Shown piece by piece: positions 1-9,182 of a stretch of DNA of 64,000 bases. Within the stretch, counting starts at the first letter, position 1, and the number at the start of each line of letters is the position of its first letter. The DNA is from JAQBDA01 sp963709875 (GTDB lineage: Bacteria > Chloroflexota > Anaerolineae > Anaerolineales > UBA4823). A program made the translations under genes and the position numbers. The stretch is from positions 62,001 through 126,000 of the forward strand of contig CAVPYB010000011.1 in the NCBI GenBank assembly GCA_963709875.1, in the 5' to 3' direction. The notes under the pieces were generated by a model. The model saw nothing but the letters and a program-made list of their open reading frames with translations. It searched no databases and was not told where the DNA came from.

Positions 1-1
1 G

Positions 2-1471
2 ATGATGAACGCTCAGCTCATGGCAATCTTTGAGCGCACACGCGAGATCGGCGTGTTGCGAGCGGTGGGGTGGAGCGGTCGCCGCGTGCTGTGGATGATT
101 CTCGGTGAGACATTATTGGTCAGCCTGACAGGTGGTCTTCTCGGCGTGCTCATCGGGTGGCTGCTGCTCTATTTGCTTTCCAACGAGACCATTCTCCTCG
201 GGTTGGCAACGGCTACGATCTCGAACTCGTTGCTCATCCAGGCAGCTATCGTCGTTTTAGTTTTGGGCTTGATCGGTGGGCTGTACCCTGCATGGCGTGC
301 CTCGCGTCTGCAGCCTGTTGAAGCACTGCGCTACGAAGGGGGCAGTTCAGGTGGTAAGGTGCGGAGGCTTCCGGTTGGAGGCATGTCTCTCCAGAGCTTG
401 TACCAGCGCTCGCTGCGCACCCTGCTGACGGTAGGCACGATCGGTCTTACCGTGGGGGCAATTATGGCATTGGAGGGCACCATTCGCGGCATGCTAACTT
501 CAATGGAAGGCGTGTTCGGTGGTACTGAGATCATGGTCCGGCAGGCAAACATTGCCGATACTGAGTTCAGCGCCCTGGATGAGCGCATCGGCGATAAGAT
601 CGAAGCGCTGCCAGCGGTTCAGAGTGCCAGCGGGGTGCTGTTCACCGCTGTCATGCTGCCAGAAGCGAACAGCTTTTTCATCCTATTTGGATACGAACCA
701 AATGAATACGCCATCCAGCGATACAAGATTGTTGAAGGAGAACCGCTGACGGGCAACAGGCAGGTGATTATCGGGCGCACGATGGCAGAGGCGCTGAATC
801 AAGGCGTGGGCAGCACGATTGAATTGAGCGGCTCGCGCTATCGAGTAGTCGGCATCTACGAGACCAAGGTCGGCTGGGAAGAGATGGGCGGTGTGATGAC
901 CCTGCGTGATTCTCAGATTCTTGCTGGGCGACCGCATAAGGTAAGCATGTACGCCATTAAGATGCATAACCCCGACGAAGCTGGGGAGGTAGTAAGCTGG
1001 ATAAACGAGGAATATCCAGAGGCAGCTGCCTCATTGAGTGGTGATTTTGTCGACCAGATGCCGGATATGCAAACTGTAAATGCTCTGATCGGAGGCATCT
1101 CTTTCCTGGCTATCGCAGTCGGCGGGGTCGGCGTGCTGAACACCATGCTGATGGCTGTGTTCGAGCGCACGCGCGAGATCGGTGTGCTGCGGGCGCTGGG
1201 CTGGGGTAGGCGGTCTATCCTGGGGTTGATCTTGACCGAAGCCCTGTGGCTTGGGTTGATCGGTGCCGGGGTAGGTGTTGCCATCGCCTTTGGTCTGGTA
1301 GCTTTGATTGGCATGGAACCTACCGTTGGACCCCTGCTCCAGCCAGTCTGGGAGCTCCAGGTATTCGTGCGGGCGATTACCACTGCCGTGCTGCTGGGTT
1401 TGCTGGGAGGCCTCTACCCGGCGTACCGGGCAACACGTCTGCAGCCGGTGGAGGCCTTGAGATATGAATAA
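2..1471 (+). CDS. ABC exporter permease, FtsX/MacB family (5' partial)
   Basis: Membrane subunit of an ABC exporter of the MacB/LolCE type. The 489 visible residues begin inside the first FtsX domain; an extracytoplasmic MacB_PCD-like region follows (about residues 130-350) and then a second FtsX domain (about 365-489). The two FtsX domains share the cytoplasmic motif FERTREIGVLRA.GW near residues 10 and 386, which marks an internal duplication. The reading frame is open at the window edge, so the true start and the first membrane helices lie upstream. The fusion-protein and ATPase genes follow on the same strand, giving one exporter operon. Substrate is unknown. Confidence 0.9.
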   Translation: MMNAQLMAIFERTREIGVLRAVGWSGRRVLWMILGETLLVSLTGGLLGVLIGWLLLYLLSNETILLGLATATISNSLLIQAAIVVLVLGLIGGLYPAWRASRLQPVEALRYEGGSSGGKVRRLPVGGMSLQSLYQRSLRTLLTVGTIGLTVGAIMALEGTIRGMLTSMEGVFGGTEIMVRQANIADTEFSALDERIGDKIEALPAVQSASGVLFTAVMLPEANSFFILFGYEPNEYAIQRYKIVEGEPLTGNRQVIIGRTMAEALNQGVGSTIELSGSRYRVVGIYETKVGWEEMGGVMTLRDSQILAGRPHKVSMYAIKMHNPDEAGEVVSWINEEYPEAAASLSGDFVDQMPDMQTVNALIGGISFLAIAVGGVGVLNTMLMAVFERTREIGVLRALGWGRRSILGLILTEALWLGLIGAGVGVAIAFGLVALIGMEPTVGPLLQPVWELQVFVRAITTAVLLGLLGGLYPAYRATRLQPVEALRYE

Positions 1472-1529
1472 ACACCATCTGGGGGAAATATGAGCTGGAC
1501 GGGAAAGATGGTTGTATAGGAGTATGAAA

Positions 1530-2714
1530 ATGAAAACCAGAATGATTTATTTATGGATGATATGGGGTGCCGTTCTCGGGCTGATTCTGACCTCTTGCAG
1601 CGTGCTGCCCGGGCAGGCGACGCCTACCCCGCAGCCTGAACCGCTGGAAGAGTTCAATCCAGTGGTGAGTGCCACAGGAGTTGTCGTCCCGCTGCAGTGG
1701 GCGCGATTGAGCCTGCCAGGGTCGGGGGTCGTGGAAGAGCTGGCGGTCAGTGAGGATGAGGCAGTGGAAGCAGGTCAAATGCTTATCAGGCTCCAAGGCA
1801 AAGAGCAACTGGAGGCTGCCATTGCAGCTGCCAGGTATGAGCTTGCAGCCGCAGAGCATGCGCTGGAGAAGCTGTATGAGGACCCGGAACTGATGGTTGC
1901 CGGCTCGAATCAGGCTATTGTTGACGCCCGGCTTGCCATACGGGATGCCGAGCGGCGGGTGCGTAATCTGAACACACCCTCCTCCGAAGCCAATATCGAG
2001 CAAGCCATGGCAACCATGATCATGGCGAAAGATAAACTGGACAAGGCAAAAGAAGATTACGAGCCATACGAGAACAAGCCAGAGGATAACCTTACTCGGG
2101 CAGGATTGTTGAATAAGAAGGCCAAAGCCAAACAGGATTACGATGCAGCGGTGCGACGGCTGAACAACCTCAAAGGTTCAGCAAACGACCTGGATATTGC
2201 CGAAGCCGAGGCAGATCTTATGCTGGCAGAAGCACAGCTTGCAGTCGCCGAGCGGGATTACCAGATGTATCAGGCAGGCCCTGATCCAGCCGAAGTAGCC
2301 CTGGCGGAAGAGCGCATCGCCAATGCGGAGGAGCAGTTGAAAGCGTCGATCGCCGCCTTGGACGATCAATTTCTACAGGCGCCATTTGCTGGTATGGTCA
2401 GCGAGCTAAGCGTCCACGCTAACGAGTGGATTGCTCCAGGACAGCCGGTGCTGACTGTAGCGGACCTTGACCATCTTCGTGTGGAAACGACTGACCTCAA
2501 TGAGATCGACGTCGCCCGTGTAGAGGTCGGCGACAAGGTGACGGTCACATTTGACGCCCTGCCTGATACCGTGGTAGAAGGCATTGTTGTGCGCATTGCA
2601 TCCAAGGCAGATGAAGGCGCAGGTGTTAATTACCCGGTAGTGATTGAATTAGCCGATATCCCTGAAAATCTACGCTGGGGCATGACGGCTTTTGTCGATA
2701 TTCAGGTGGATTAA
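1530..2714 (+). CDS. HlyD/MacA-type periplasmic adaptor lipoprotein
   Basis: Membrane fusion (adaptor) protein of the exporter. A signal peptide ends in a lipobox LTSC, so it is probably a lipoprotein. After it come a barrel-sandwich (lipoyl-like) half, a long alpha-helical hairpin rich in Ala, Glu and Lys (about residues 90-275), the second lipoyl half (QAPFAGMVSEL) and a beta-barrel. Start: AGGAG at 1518-1522 lies 7 nt before ATG 1530; an in-frame ATG at 1524 and a TTG at 1512 are worse placed. It sits between the permease and ATPase genes. No outer-membrane partner is visible, as expected for a monoderm Chloroflexota cell. Confidence 0.85.
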   Translation: MKTRMIYLWMIWGAVLGLILTSCSVLPGQATPTPQPEPLEEFNPVVSATGVVVPLQWARLSLPGSGVVEELAVSEDEAVEAGQMLIRLQGKEQLEAAIAAARYELAAAEHALEKLYEDPELMVAGSNQAIVDARLAIRDAERRVRNLNTPSSEANIEQAMATMIMAKDKLDKAKEDYEPYENKPEDNLTRAGLLNKKAKAKQDYDAAVRRLNNLKGSANDLDIAEAEADLMLAEAQLAVAERDYQMYQAGPDPAEVALAEERIANAEEQLKASIAALDDQFLQAPFAGMVSELSVHANEWIAPGQPVLTVADLDHLRVETTDLNEIDVARVEVGDKVTVTFDALPDTVVEGIVVRIASKADEGAGVNYPVVIELADIPENLRWGMTAFVDIQVD

Positions 2715-2748
2715 GGGTGAGATGGCAGGCGGAACGAGGAGTTGTCTG

Positions 2749-3582
2749 ATGGCAGAGCCTACGAATTGGATTGTTGTCGCGCATGATCTGACCCGCGTCT
2801 ATGGCGACGGCGAAGAGATCCGTGCCCTGGATGGGGTCAATATGCATGTGGCACATGGTGAGCTGGTAGCTGTCATGGGACCCAGCGGTAGCGGTAAAAG
2901 CACGCTGCTGAATATTATCGGTGCACTGGATAAACCGAGCGGTGGACAGGTGTTTATTGACGGGCAGGATGTGGCGAAAATCCGCAATAAAGACCGCTTC
3001 CGGGCGAAAACGGTGGGTTTCATGTTTCAGCTGCACAACCTGCTGCCAACCATGACAGCCCGGGAAAACGTGGAAGTGCCAATGATGGGGTATCTGGGAC
3101 GGCGTGCCCGCCATGCGCGGGCGGAGGAGCTGCTTACGCTGTGTGGACTGGGGGACCGGATGAACCATCTACCGAGCCAGCTCTCAGGCGGTCAGCGCCA
3201 GAGGGTTGCGGTGGCACGCTCCCTGGCGAACAACCCGCCTCTGGTGCTGGCAGACGAGCCGACCGGCAGTCTTGATTCAGCTTCCGGGCAGGAGCTGCTC
3301 AAGCTGCTGTGGGATATAAACCAGAGCCAGGGAACGACCTTTATTGTTGTCACCCACGATCCGGCTGTCGCCCGCCAGACTCGACGAGTGCTGGTGATGG
3401 CGGATGGCAAGATTGTGCGAGAGGACTTGATCGGTTCCCCGTTAGAGGAGGACCTCAAGATGTGGCGGCACTCCGGTCTGGGTAAGCGCATTGTTGGTGG
3501 GAATAGCCAGGCTGTAGATGCTCTTGGGATATCGGATGAGCAGGGGGATGTTCTACGGGGATTGCTGACCGGCGCAGATTAG
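2749..3582 (+). CDS. ABC exporter ATPase (LolD/MacB type)
   Basis: Energising ATPase of the exporter. Walker A GPSGSGKST, Q-loop FMFQ, signature LSGGQRQRVAVARSL and Walker B LVLADEPTG are all present, as is the switch His in VVTHD. Start ATG 2749 has GAGGAG about 7 nt upstream; an in-frame ATG at 2722 and a longer frame from 2692, which would overlap the adaptor gene, are less likely. The protein carries about 50 extra C-terminal residues beyond the usual LolD core, of unknown role. Confidence 0.9.
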   Translation: MAEPTNWIVVAHDLTRVYGDGEEIRALDGVNMHVAHGELVAVMGPSGSGKSTLLNIIGALDKPSGGQVFIDGQDVAKIRNKDRFRAKTVGFMFQLHNLLPTMTARENVEVPMMGYLGRRARHARAEELLTLCGLGDRMNHLPSQLSGGQRQRVAVARSLANNPPLVLADEPTGSLDSASGQELLKLLWDINQSQGTTFIVVTHDPAVARQTRRVLVMADGKIVREDLIGSPLEEDLKMWRHSGLGKRIVGGNSQAVDALGISDEQGDVLRGLLTGAD

Positions 3583-3589
3583 CAGCCCG

Positions 3590-4651
3590 TCAAACGATAT
3601 CGATCCGGGTGCCCATGCCGCGCCGGTACCAGTCTCGATGCCCGGCGACGGGGGTTGTCCAGCGGAACAGCCACAATGCGTCACTGCTCGGCAGGTTGAC
3701 ACAGCCGTGGCTCATCTTCCGACCGAAATTGTCGTGCCAGTAGGTACCGTGCAGAGCGTACCCGTCTTTGTGGAAGAAGCAAACCCAGGGCACGCCCGGC
3801 AGCTCGTAGGCTTCTAGATCGCTGGTCAGCTCGCCGTCTCCCATATGACGGCTGGGCATTTTGGTCTGAACGTAGAAGCGCCCGCTGGGGGTATCGGTCG
3901 GTATACCATTCGGCGATGGGCCCTTAGTGGGGATCCCGGTAGATATTTTTGTATGCAGCACGGGCAAGGAGCTTTCGAAAGCCGTCAGGGTTTGCTCAGC
4001 CAGGGATATCTCGATCCGTTTTTCATCTGGCGGAGTGTACAAGGAAAGCGGTGTTATCTCTTCTGCAGCGAGAGGGCGGATGTGGGGAGTAGGAATATAG
4101 AAATGCACGTGTAGTAGATCATCCGTCAAGCGGTACCAGGGCTCGCCATCCGGACCTTCGTCGATGCCGGTAATCCAGAAGATCGATTGGTAATACAGCC
4201 GGTAGAGTGGCTGCCAGCGGTCTGAACGGATGCGGCGAAGCGAATCGGTATAGGGTACGGTGATCTCGCCCAGGCGGCCGCGCTCGGGGATAGATTTCAA
4301 GGTACCGGCGTTCTCGTAAGCCTGCTCGACGCGCTGCACGTATGCACTGTGAATGAAGCCATCCGATAGCTCATACCAGCGCCGGTGGTACCCAGCACCT
4401 TTGCCCGAAATTAACTCCCCATTCAGGTTGATCAGCTCATCCCTGCGCAATAAGCCCAGCCGCGGGCTGTTGAAATCCGGCTGGCTGTAAACATAGATTG
4501 CAGAAGTCGTAATCCGTCCGCGCCCAATCGGAGCCGGCAGGATTTGCTTGTCTTGTGGAGGTAGGATACCGGATGGTCTTGTGGTCAGTGCCAGAGCGCC
4601 CACACCGCTCATCTGTAAGAATTCCCGCCTGGAGAGTTGTGAGGATTTCAT
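3590..4651 (-). CDS. Tat-exported L,D-transpeptidase (YkuD family)
   Basis: Peptidoglycan cross-linking or protein-anchoring enzyme with a catalytic cysteine. The N-terminus SRREFLQMSG followed by a hydrophobic stretch is a twin-arginine signal. The C-terminal YkuD domain has HGTYWHDNFG and the catalytic motif SHGCVN, with Cys near residue 317 of 353. The middle of the protein (about 50-200) looks like SH3-type wall-binding modules; this is inferred from repeated short beta-like segments. It is the last gene of a three-gene minus-strand run with a phosphoesterase and a second L,D-transpeptidase of the same architecture. Confidence 0.9.
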   Translation of the reverse strand: MKSSQLSRREFLQMSGVGALALTTRPSGILPPQDKQILPAPIGRGRITTSAIYVYSQPDFNSPRLGLLRRDELINLNGELISGKGAGYHRRWYELSDGFIHSAYVQRVEQAYENAGTLKSIPERGRLGEITVPYTDSLRRIRSDRWQPLYRLYYQSIFWITGIDEGPDGEPWYRLTDDLLHVHFYIPTPHIRPLAAEEITPLSLYTPPDEKRIEISLAEQTLTAFESSLPVLHTKISTGIPTKGPSPNGIPTDTPSGRFYVQTKMPSRHMGDGELTSDLEAYELPGVPWVCFFHKDGYALHGTYWHDNFGRKMSHGCVNLPSSDALWLFRWTTPVAGHRDWYRRGMGTRIDIV

Positions 4652-4703
4652 TGCAGCCTGTTAGCTTATTCCAAGACGCGCACGCAGCGGGTCTCCAACA
4701 GCC

Positions 4704-5549
4704 TCATCCGCTGCCGCTGACCAGCACGATCTCCGAAATTTCTGGTGGGCAATTGTAGCGGACCGGAACGCTGATCACGCCCACACCTGGGCTGGTATAC
4801 AGCCACAGATCACCGACTTGAAATAACCCCAGATTGTACTTCTTCCCCAGATGGGGTGCAATGATCGGCTTGCCGTTGAAACGGACCTGACCACCATGCG
4901 TGTGTCCCGCCAGCATCAAAGATACCCTTGGGTCATAGGCGTATTGGTCTGCCAGGTCCGGCTCGTGGAGCAGCATGACCGTAGGTGTGTTCTCCGGTAG
5001 TCCTTTATAAGCAGCATCCAGGTCCGCATGCCCGCTCCAGCCATCGTCCAGCCCGACCAGGTTGATGGACTCGCGGCCATCCGTAAGCTGCACGCCGTTG
5101 TTGAGCATGACGGGGATCCGTGATTCACGTAAGCCCTGCTTGACCATCTCGACATCCGCCCATATGTCATGGTTACCGACCACGGCGAAAATGCCATGCC
5201 GGGCGTTCAGACCTGCCAATATCGGAGCCAGATCGAATATGGCGTCTTCCTCTTGCCAAACGTAATCTCCGAGAAATACACCCAGATCAGGCTTTAATTC
5301 GTTCGCCAAATCGACGCATTTGCGCATCAGCTCTGGGCGGGCATAGGGGTATAAATGAAAGTCGGTCATAGCGACGATCCGGAAGCCGTTGAAAGCATCC
5401 GGAAGGCCGCGGATAGGCACTTTTATCGTTTTTACAATCGGGTGGTTGAGCTCGTTGTTGGCGATCAGATAAATGGAAGGGGTTGCGATCAACCCTGCGA
5501 TCGCTGCGGTGCTGAATTTGATGAACTGCCGGCGTGAGTATCTCAACAT
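4704..5549 (-). CDS. Tat-exported metallophosphoesterase
   Basis: Calcineurin-like phosphoesterase of 281 residues, acting outside the membrane. The twin-arginine signal SRRQFIKF is at the N-terminus. Metal-binding motifs run in the family order: MTDFHLY, LGDYVW, VGNHD and AGHTHGG. The family includes YkuE/UDP-diacylglucosamine-type enzymes that act on membrane lipids; the substrate here is not known. The ATG at 5549 is chosen because it places the Tat motif at the N-terminus and lies 1 nt after the stop of the upstream transpeptidase gene; an open frame extends to 5663 but would overlap that gene. Confidence 0.88.
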   Translation of the reverse strand: MLRYSRRQFIKFSTAAIAGLIATPSIYLIANNELNHPIVKTIKVPIRGLPDAFNGFRIVAMTDFHLYPYARPELMRKCVDLANELKPDLGVFLGDYVWQEEDAIFDLAPILAGLNARHGIFAVVGNHDIWADVEMVKQGLRESRIPVMLNNGVQLTDGRESINLVGLDDGWSGHADLDAAYKGLPENTPTVMLLHEPDLADQYAYDPRVSLMLAGHTHGGQVRFNGKPIIAPHLGKKYNLGLFQVGDLWLYTSPGVGVISVPVRYNCPPEISEIVLVSGSG

Positions 5550-5550
5550 C

Positions 5551-6618
5551 TCAGCTGATCTCGACCAGCGTACCGTTTCCCCGCCGTTCCCAATCGGTTT
5601 GTGATTCGATGGGTACCTTGAACACCGGTGTCGACCAGCGGAACAACCACTTCGCATCCTCATTCTTCATGTTGACGCAGCCATGGCTCATCTGTATGCC
5701 AAAATTGTTGTGCCAGTATGTTCCGTGCAGCGCATAACCGCCCGGGTTGAGGAAGAAACAGGTCCAGGGTACGCCCGGCAGGGAAAACCCACCTACAGCA
5801 TCGGGATTGCCGGAGACGCTGCCCATGTGCTTGTTGGGCATTTTGGAAAAGATGCGATGCCGTCCGGGTGGAGTGGCAGAAGGCAGGTCTTCAGGTGAGG
5901 ACAGCCGGCTGGGTATGCCTGAAGATATCTTGGCTTTATAGACCTCTCGATCGTACTCGAAGGCAGTGAAAGTCTGCTCCCGGATCGATACCTCGATCCG
6001 CTTTTCATGATCGGGCACATTGGGAGAGATGGGTCTCAGCTCTTCGTCGGCGATGGGTCGCAGGTGAGTCGCTGGCACGAAATATTTCAGACTGGAGTCC
6101 AGCTCGGATGTCACCAGATACCAGGCTCCGCCGTCCGGTCCTTCGTCGATGCTGGTGGCCCAGTGGGTAGTCTGGTAGTACAGCCGTTCACCCTTCCACG
6201 GCTGCCAGCCCTCCCAGACGTTGTACTGGAATGCGGTGCTGAACGGAACGGTCACCTCGCATAGCTGTCCGGCTTCAGGGACGCTGCTCAATACCGAATT
6301 GTGGTTTATTTTCACGATCTGTAGGAACCTGCTGTGCAGGTAGCCGCCCCACACCCGGTACCAAAGCGGATTATAAGCTGGACCGAACTGCAATTCAGTC
6401 TCGTAATAGATGTGGATAATTTGGTCGCGGTAGCGCTTGCCGATGATCTGGCTGTCATCGCGGGGTAGACTGTACAGGTCGATCTCATCCACTGTGACCC
6501 GGGCGATCAAACCATGATCATATTCACCTGGACGCGGAAAATCCGAGCCGAAGGCAAGCGCCCCCAGTCCCAACCCGCTCATTTTTAGGAATCCTCTCCG
6601 GGTCAGATGTTCAGGCAT
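5551..6618 (-). CDS. Tat-exported L,D-transpeptidase (YkuD family), second copy
   Basis: Paralogue of the transpeptidase at 3590-4651. It has a Tat signal (TRRGFLKMSG), a similar SH3-like middle region and a C-terminal YkuD domain with HGTYWHNNFG and catalytic SHGCVN (Cys near 314 of 355). It is the first gene of the run; the downstream phosphoesterase begins 1 nt after its stop, so the pair is translationally coupled. Both copies keep the catalytic residues, so both are expected to be active in 3-3 cross-linking or in attaching proteins to the wall. Confidence 0.9.
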   Translation of the reverse strand: MPEHLTRRGFLKMSGLGLGALAFGSDFPRPGEYDHGLIARVTVDEIDLYSLPRDDSQIIGKRYRDQIIHIYYETELQFGPAYNPLWYRVWGGYLHSRFLQIVKINHNSVLSSVPEAGQLCEVTVPFSTAFQYNVWEGWQPWKGERLYYQTTHWATSIDEGPDGGAWYLVTSELDSSLKYFVPATHLRPIADEELRPISPNVPDHEKRIEVSIREQTFTAFEYDREVYKAKISSGIPSRLSSPEDLPSATPPGRHRIFSKMPNKHMGSVSGNPDAVGGFSLPGVPWTCFFLNPGGYALHGTYWHNNFGIQMSHGCVNMKNEDAKWLFRWSTPVFKVPIESQTDWERRGNGTLVEIS

Positions 6619-6725
6619 TGTGGCGATTATAACCGAACAGTAAGGGAGCTAACGCTCGCGATGGCAATATTAACTGTTTTTTAAGTAATATTGCATAAAT
6701 AAAAGTTATGTGGTAACATGTGGTT

Positions 6726-6762
6726 GCGAGCGTCCGGGTGCCCCCCTCACCCGGGCGTTCGC
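6726..6762 (-). terminator. GC-rich hairpin, possible terminator of tRNA-Pro
   Basis: Arms 6726-6740 and 6748-6762 pair over 15 bp (two G-U pairs on one strand) around a 7-nt loop. It lies about 55 nt beyond the 3' end of the minus-strand tRNA. There is no U-tract, so factor-independent termination is uncertain; RNA processing or protection is equally possible. Confidence 0.4.
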
Positions 6763-6816
6763 ATTTAAAAACTCTGTCCCGGATGATATAACACCCGGGA
6801 CAACTCCAATCTGCTG

Positions 6817-6891
6817 TCGGGGCGCTGGGATTTGAACCCAGGGCCTCTTGCACCCCATGCAAGCGCGCTAGCCGGTCTGCGCCACGCCCCG
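6817..6891 (-). tRNA. tRNA-Pro (anticodon GGG)
   Basis: A complete cloverleaf folds on the minus strand: a perfect 7-bp acceptor stem (CGGGGCG/CGCCCCG), a 4-bp D stem, a 5-bp anticodon stem CUUGC/GCAAG enclosing loop AUGGGGU (anticodon GGG), a 5-nt variable loop and a 5-bp T stem CUGGG/CCCAG with loop UUCAAAU. The discriminator is A73 and CCA is not encoded. The length of 75 nt is normal. It stands alone between the transpeptidase cluster and the M23 peptidase gene. Confidence 0.95.
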
Positions 6892-7088
6892 TCCTGGCGA
6901 AAGGTATTCTACTTCACGGGGAGTAAGTTGTCAATGAAGGCGCTATGCGGCTGCCAAATGCGCCAATGAGGATATGCCCGTTCGGAACCTGTGGTGTCTT
7001 TCTGCGGTTATAATCAACAATTGGCGTGGCAGAGAGGGATATCGGAATCCAAAAGACAAATGCTAATGGGGTGTATCTGTTGCACGTA

Positions 7089-7844
7089 ATGAAGTGGCTT
7101 GCTGCGATACTGCTGATCGTCATCCTGGCAGGCTGCAGCTCTACCGGATCGGATCTGGTCCCAGGCACACCTGTACGCGGTGGTGTATCAGCCACCCAGA
7201 TCATTACCATGACACCCAATCCCCTGCCAACTAGCACGCGAACACAAGCTCTCACACCAGTGCCCGAAGGCTCGCTGATCGCCCAGGTTGAAGGGACACC
7301 CGTTGTTATCGCCCCGACCCGGGTCCCTACCCAGCCTGCTGCAATCCAGGTTTGCTCCCCGCTTACGATCCACCCTCTGGAAGAGCTGCCCGAGATTATC
7401 TCAGACCCTTACCGCCCGCCGCCGCCCGGTAAGGAGCAGCGCCACCACGGGGTAGATTTCTCCTATTACCGGCGCGGTGAGCGGCTATCTATCCAGGGTG
7501 TTGGAGTCCAGGCAGTGCTTGAAGGGGTCGTGGCTGCCTCATTGGTGGATACCTTCCCCTACGGCAACCTGGTCATCATCGAAACCCCGTTCGCTTCCCT
7601 GCCCGCGGAGTGGGTCGAGTTCCTTCACGTCCCACCTGGGGGATCGATCTATACGCTTTATGCCCACTTGGAAGGAGCGCCTGAGGTGATTCCCGGTCAA
7701 GATGTGGATGCCTGCCAGCTGCTGGGAACGGTGGGTCTGAGCGGCAATGCCGCCGAGCCGCACCTGCACATCGAGATGCGCACCGGACCAGTAGGTGTAA
7801 GATTCAACAGCATGGGTTTCTATAAGGCGGATGATACCGCATGA
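7089..7844 (+). CDS. M23-family metallopeptidase lipoprotein
   Basis: Exported zinc endopeptidase fold that cuts peptidoglycan cross-bridges or serves as an activator. Residues 1-17 form a signal peptide ending in lipobox LAGC. A Thr/Pro-rich linker follows (to about 105), then the LytM domain with HHGVDF (first metal ligands), YTLYAHLEG and EPHLHIEMR (HxH). The zinc ligands appear complete. The ATG at 7089 is chosen because it places the signal peptide at the N-terminus; the frame is open from 7026 but that adds 21 non-signal residues. Confidence 0.85.
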   Translation: MKWLAAILLIVILAGCSSTGSDLVPGTPVRGGVSATQIITMTPNPLPTSTRTQALTPVPEGSLIAQVEGTPVVIAPTRVPTQPAAIQVCSPLTIHPLEELPEIISDPYRPPPPGKEQRHHGVDFSYYRRGERLSIQGVGVQAVLEGVVAASLVDTFPYGNLVIIETPFASLPAEWVEFLHVPPGGSIYTLYAHLEGAPEVIPGQDVDACQLLGTVGLSGNAAEPHLHIEMRTGPVGVRFNSMGFYKADDTA

Positions 7845-7970
7845 GGAGCGCAGCAATTATACCCGCTGGCGGACAGGTGGCGAATTCCAGCACTTCGACC
7901 CTATGTTTGTGCTAAGCACAGCTGGTCGTGATTGAGACGGTAATTAGCTTCCGGTCACAGCAGCCGGATG

Positions 7971-9122
7971 CTATCGCGGGCGGGCTTCGTAACGGCCCGA
8001 CTCGAGCCAGGCTTGCAGGCTTCCTCGATAAAGCGCGCGCTCGAAGAATCCTTCACACTCGCTCATCCCATCATAGCCGCACTTGAGTAAAGCAGCCATC
8101 AGGGGTTCGAGCTGGCGTGCGTAGTGATGCATGCAAGCCTCCGGGTGTATGCCAGGCCAGGAATAACAGCTCACCGCGGTGCGCCGGCAGTCCGTCGGGA
8201 TCGAATCCGGGATCGTATCCTGCCAGTCCGGGTCTTCCGGTTTGAAGATATATTTGTTCAGGTTGCCCTGAGGGATGCCTTCGATCCCACGTACAACAGG
8301 CGGGTCGGTATCCATTGTGTATGGGTCGACGGATAAATCTACTAGGATGGCATGCTCCGGCAGCCAGTCGATCCAGGCGTTCGGCACTACCGGGTTGGCG
8401 GTATCCCTGCGCTGGGTCGCATCAACCAGGATATCGGCATCTTCGAACAGCTTTCTCATCGTCTCTGGGTTGTTGGAGATGTTCCTTCCAATCGATACCG
8501 CTACTGCACCGAGCCCGCCCCTGGCAATATGTTCGCTGTTGCGCTCCACGTTACCCAGTTTTGTCCCGGCTTCGACGGCATGTTTGCCGACCATCCCGGT
8601 CCCAAGAACCAACACTTTGATGGGCTTGCCACCCGGGTGCTGGAGATCGGGCCAGATCTTCTCAAGGACATCGAAGGCGGCTTCCAGCCCGTTCCAGGCG
8701 ACAGCCCGCATATTCTCCACCATACGCAGGTTGTTGTCATTCATGATGCTATCCAGAGAGACAGCGTTTATACCCAGCTCCCTCAATGTGTTTACCCGCT
8801 TCGGGCGGGTTGGGAAATGGAGCATGGATACCAGGCAGCCGCCAGGTTTTAGCATCTGGTACTCATCCAAATTGGGTGAGCGCAGGACGACTACGATGTC
8901 CTGCTGAAATGCTTCGCTGCGGCTGCACCTGCGCACTCGCTCGCTGCCGCGCCGGTAATCACCGAATTTGAATCCAGAGCGTGCGCCGTAGACCTCCTCG
9001 ATATATACGAAGGCTCCTTGATCAGCGAGAGACTGGATGAATTCCGGTAGGAAAACACGTTTTTCACCCGCTTCTTTCATCATGCGAGGGAAACCGATCG
9101 TCGTTATAGCGTCTATCTCCAC
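7971..9122 (-). CDS. Alanine dehydrogenase/PNT-fold protein, paralogue 1
   Basis: NAD(P)-binding protein of 383 residues with the alanine dehydrogenase/transhydrogenase/saccharopine dehydrogenase fold. The N-terminal part carries a KEAGEKRVFLPEF motif like the family's KE..ERRVALTP. The Rossmann part has VLVLGTGMVGKHAVEAG near the middle. A distinctive C-terminal half contains LVDLSVDPY, GIEGIPQGNL and SCYSWPGI, which are shared with the neighbouring gene. The substrate cannot be read from the sequence. The start is GTG 9122, because AGGAGGT at 9131-9137 lies 8 nt upstream; an ATG at 9155 would put that site inside the gene. It follows its paralogue by 60 nt. Confidence 0.75.
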   Translation of the reverse strand: MEIDAITTIGFPRMMKEAGEKRVFLPEFIQSLADQGAFVYIEEVYGARSGFKFGDYRRGSERVRRCSRSEAFQQDIVVVLRSPNLDEYQMLKPGGCLVSMLHFPTRPKRVNTLRELGINAVSLDSIMNDNNLRMVENMRAVAWNGLEAAFDVLEKIWPDLQHPGGKPIKVLVLGTGMVGKHAVEAGTKLGNVERNSEHIARGGLGAVAVSIGRNISNNPETMRKLFEDADILVDATQRRDTANPVVPNAWIDWLPEHAILVDLSVDPYTMDTDPPVVRGIEGIPQGNLNKYIFKPEDPDWQDTIPDSIPTDCRRTAVSCYSWPGIHPEACMHHYARQLEPLMAALLKCGYDGMSECEGFFERALYRGSLQAWLESGRYEARPR

Positions 9123-9130
9123 TGCTGCTG

Positions 9131-9137
9131 ACCTCCT
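9131..9137 (-). promoter_or_regulatory. Ribosome binding site AGGAGGT deciding a GTG start
   Basis: A perfect anti-Shine-Dalgarno match on the minus strand, 8 nt before GTG 9122. It lies inside the longer ATG-started frame and so argues that the GTG is the true start of the 7971-9122 gene. The GTG start also aligns the N-terminus with that of the paralogue. Confidence 0.75.
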
Positions 9138-9182
9138 ATCCCCCCACATTGTCATTTGTCGCTAGAGTGTACACCGTTCAAC

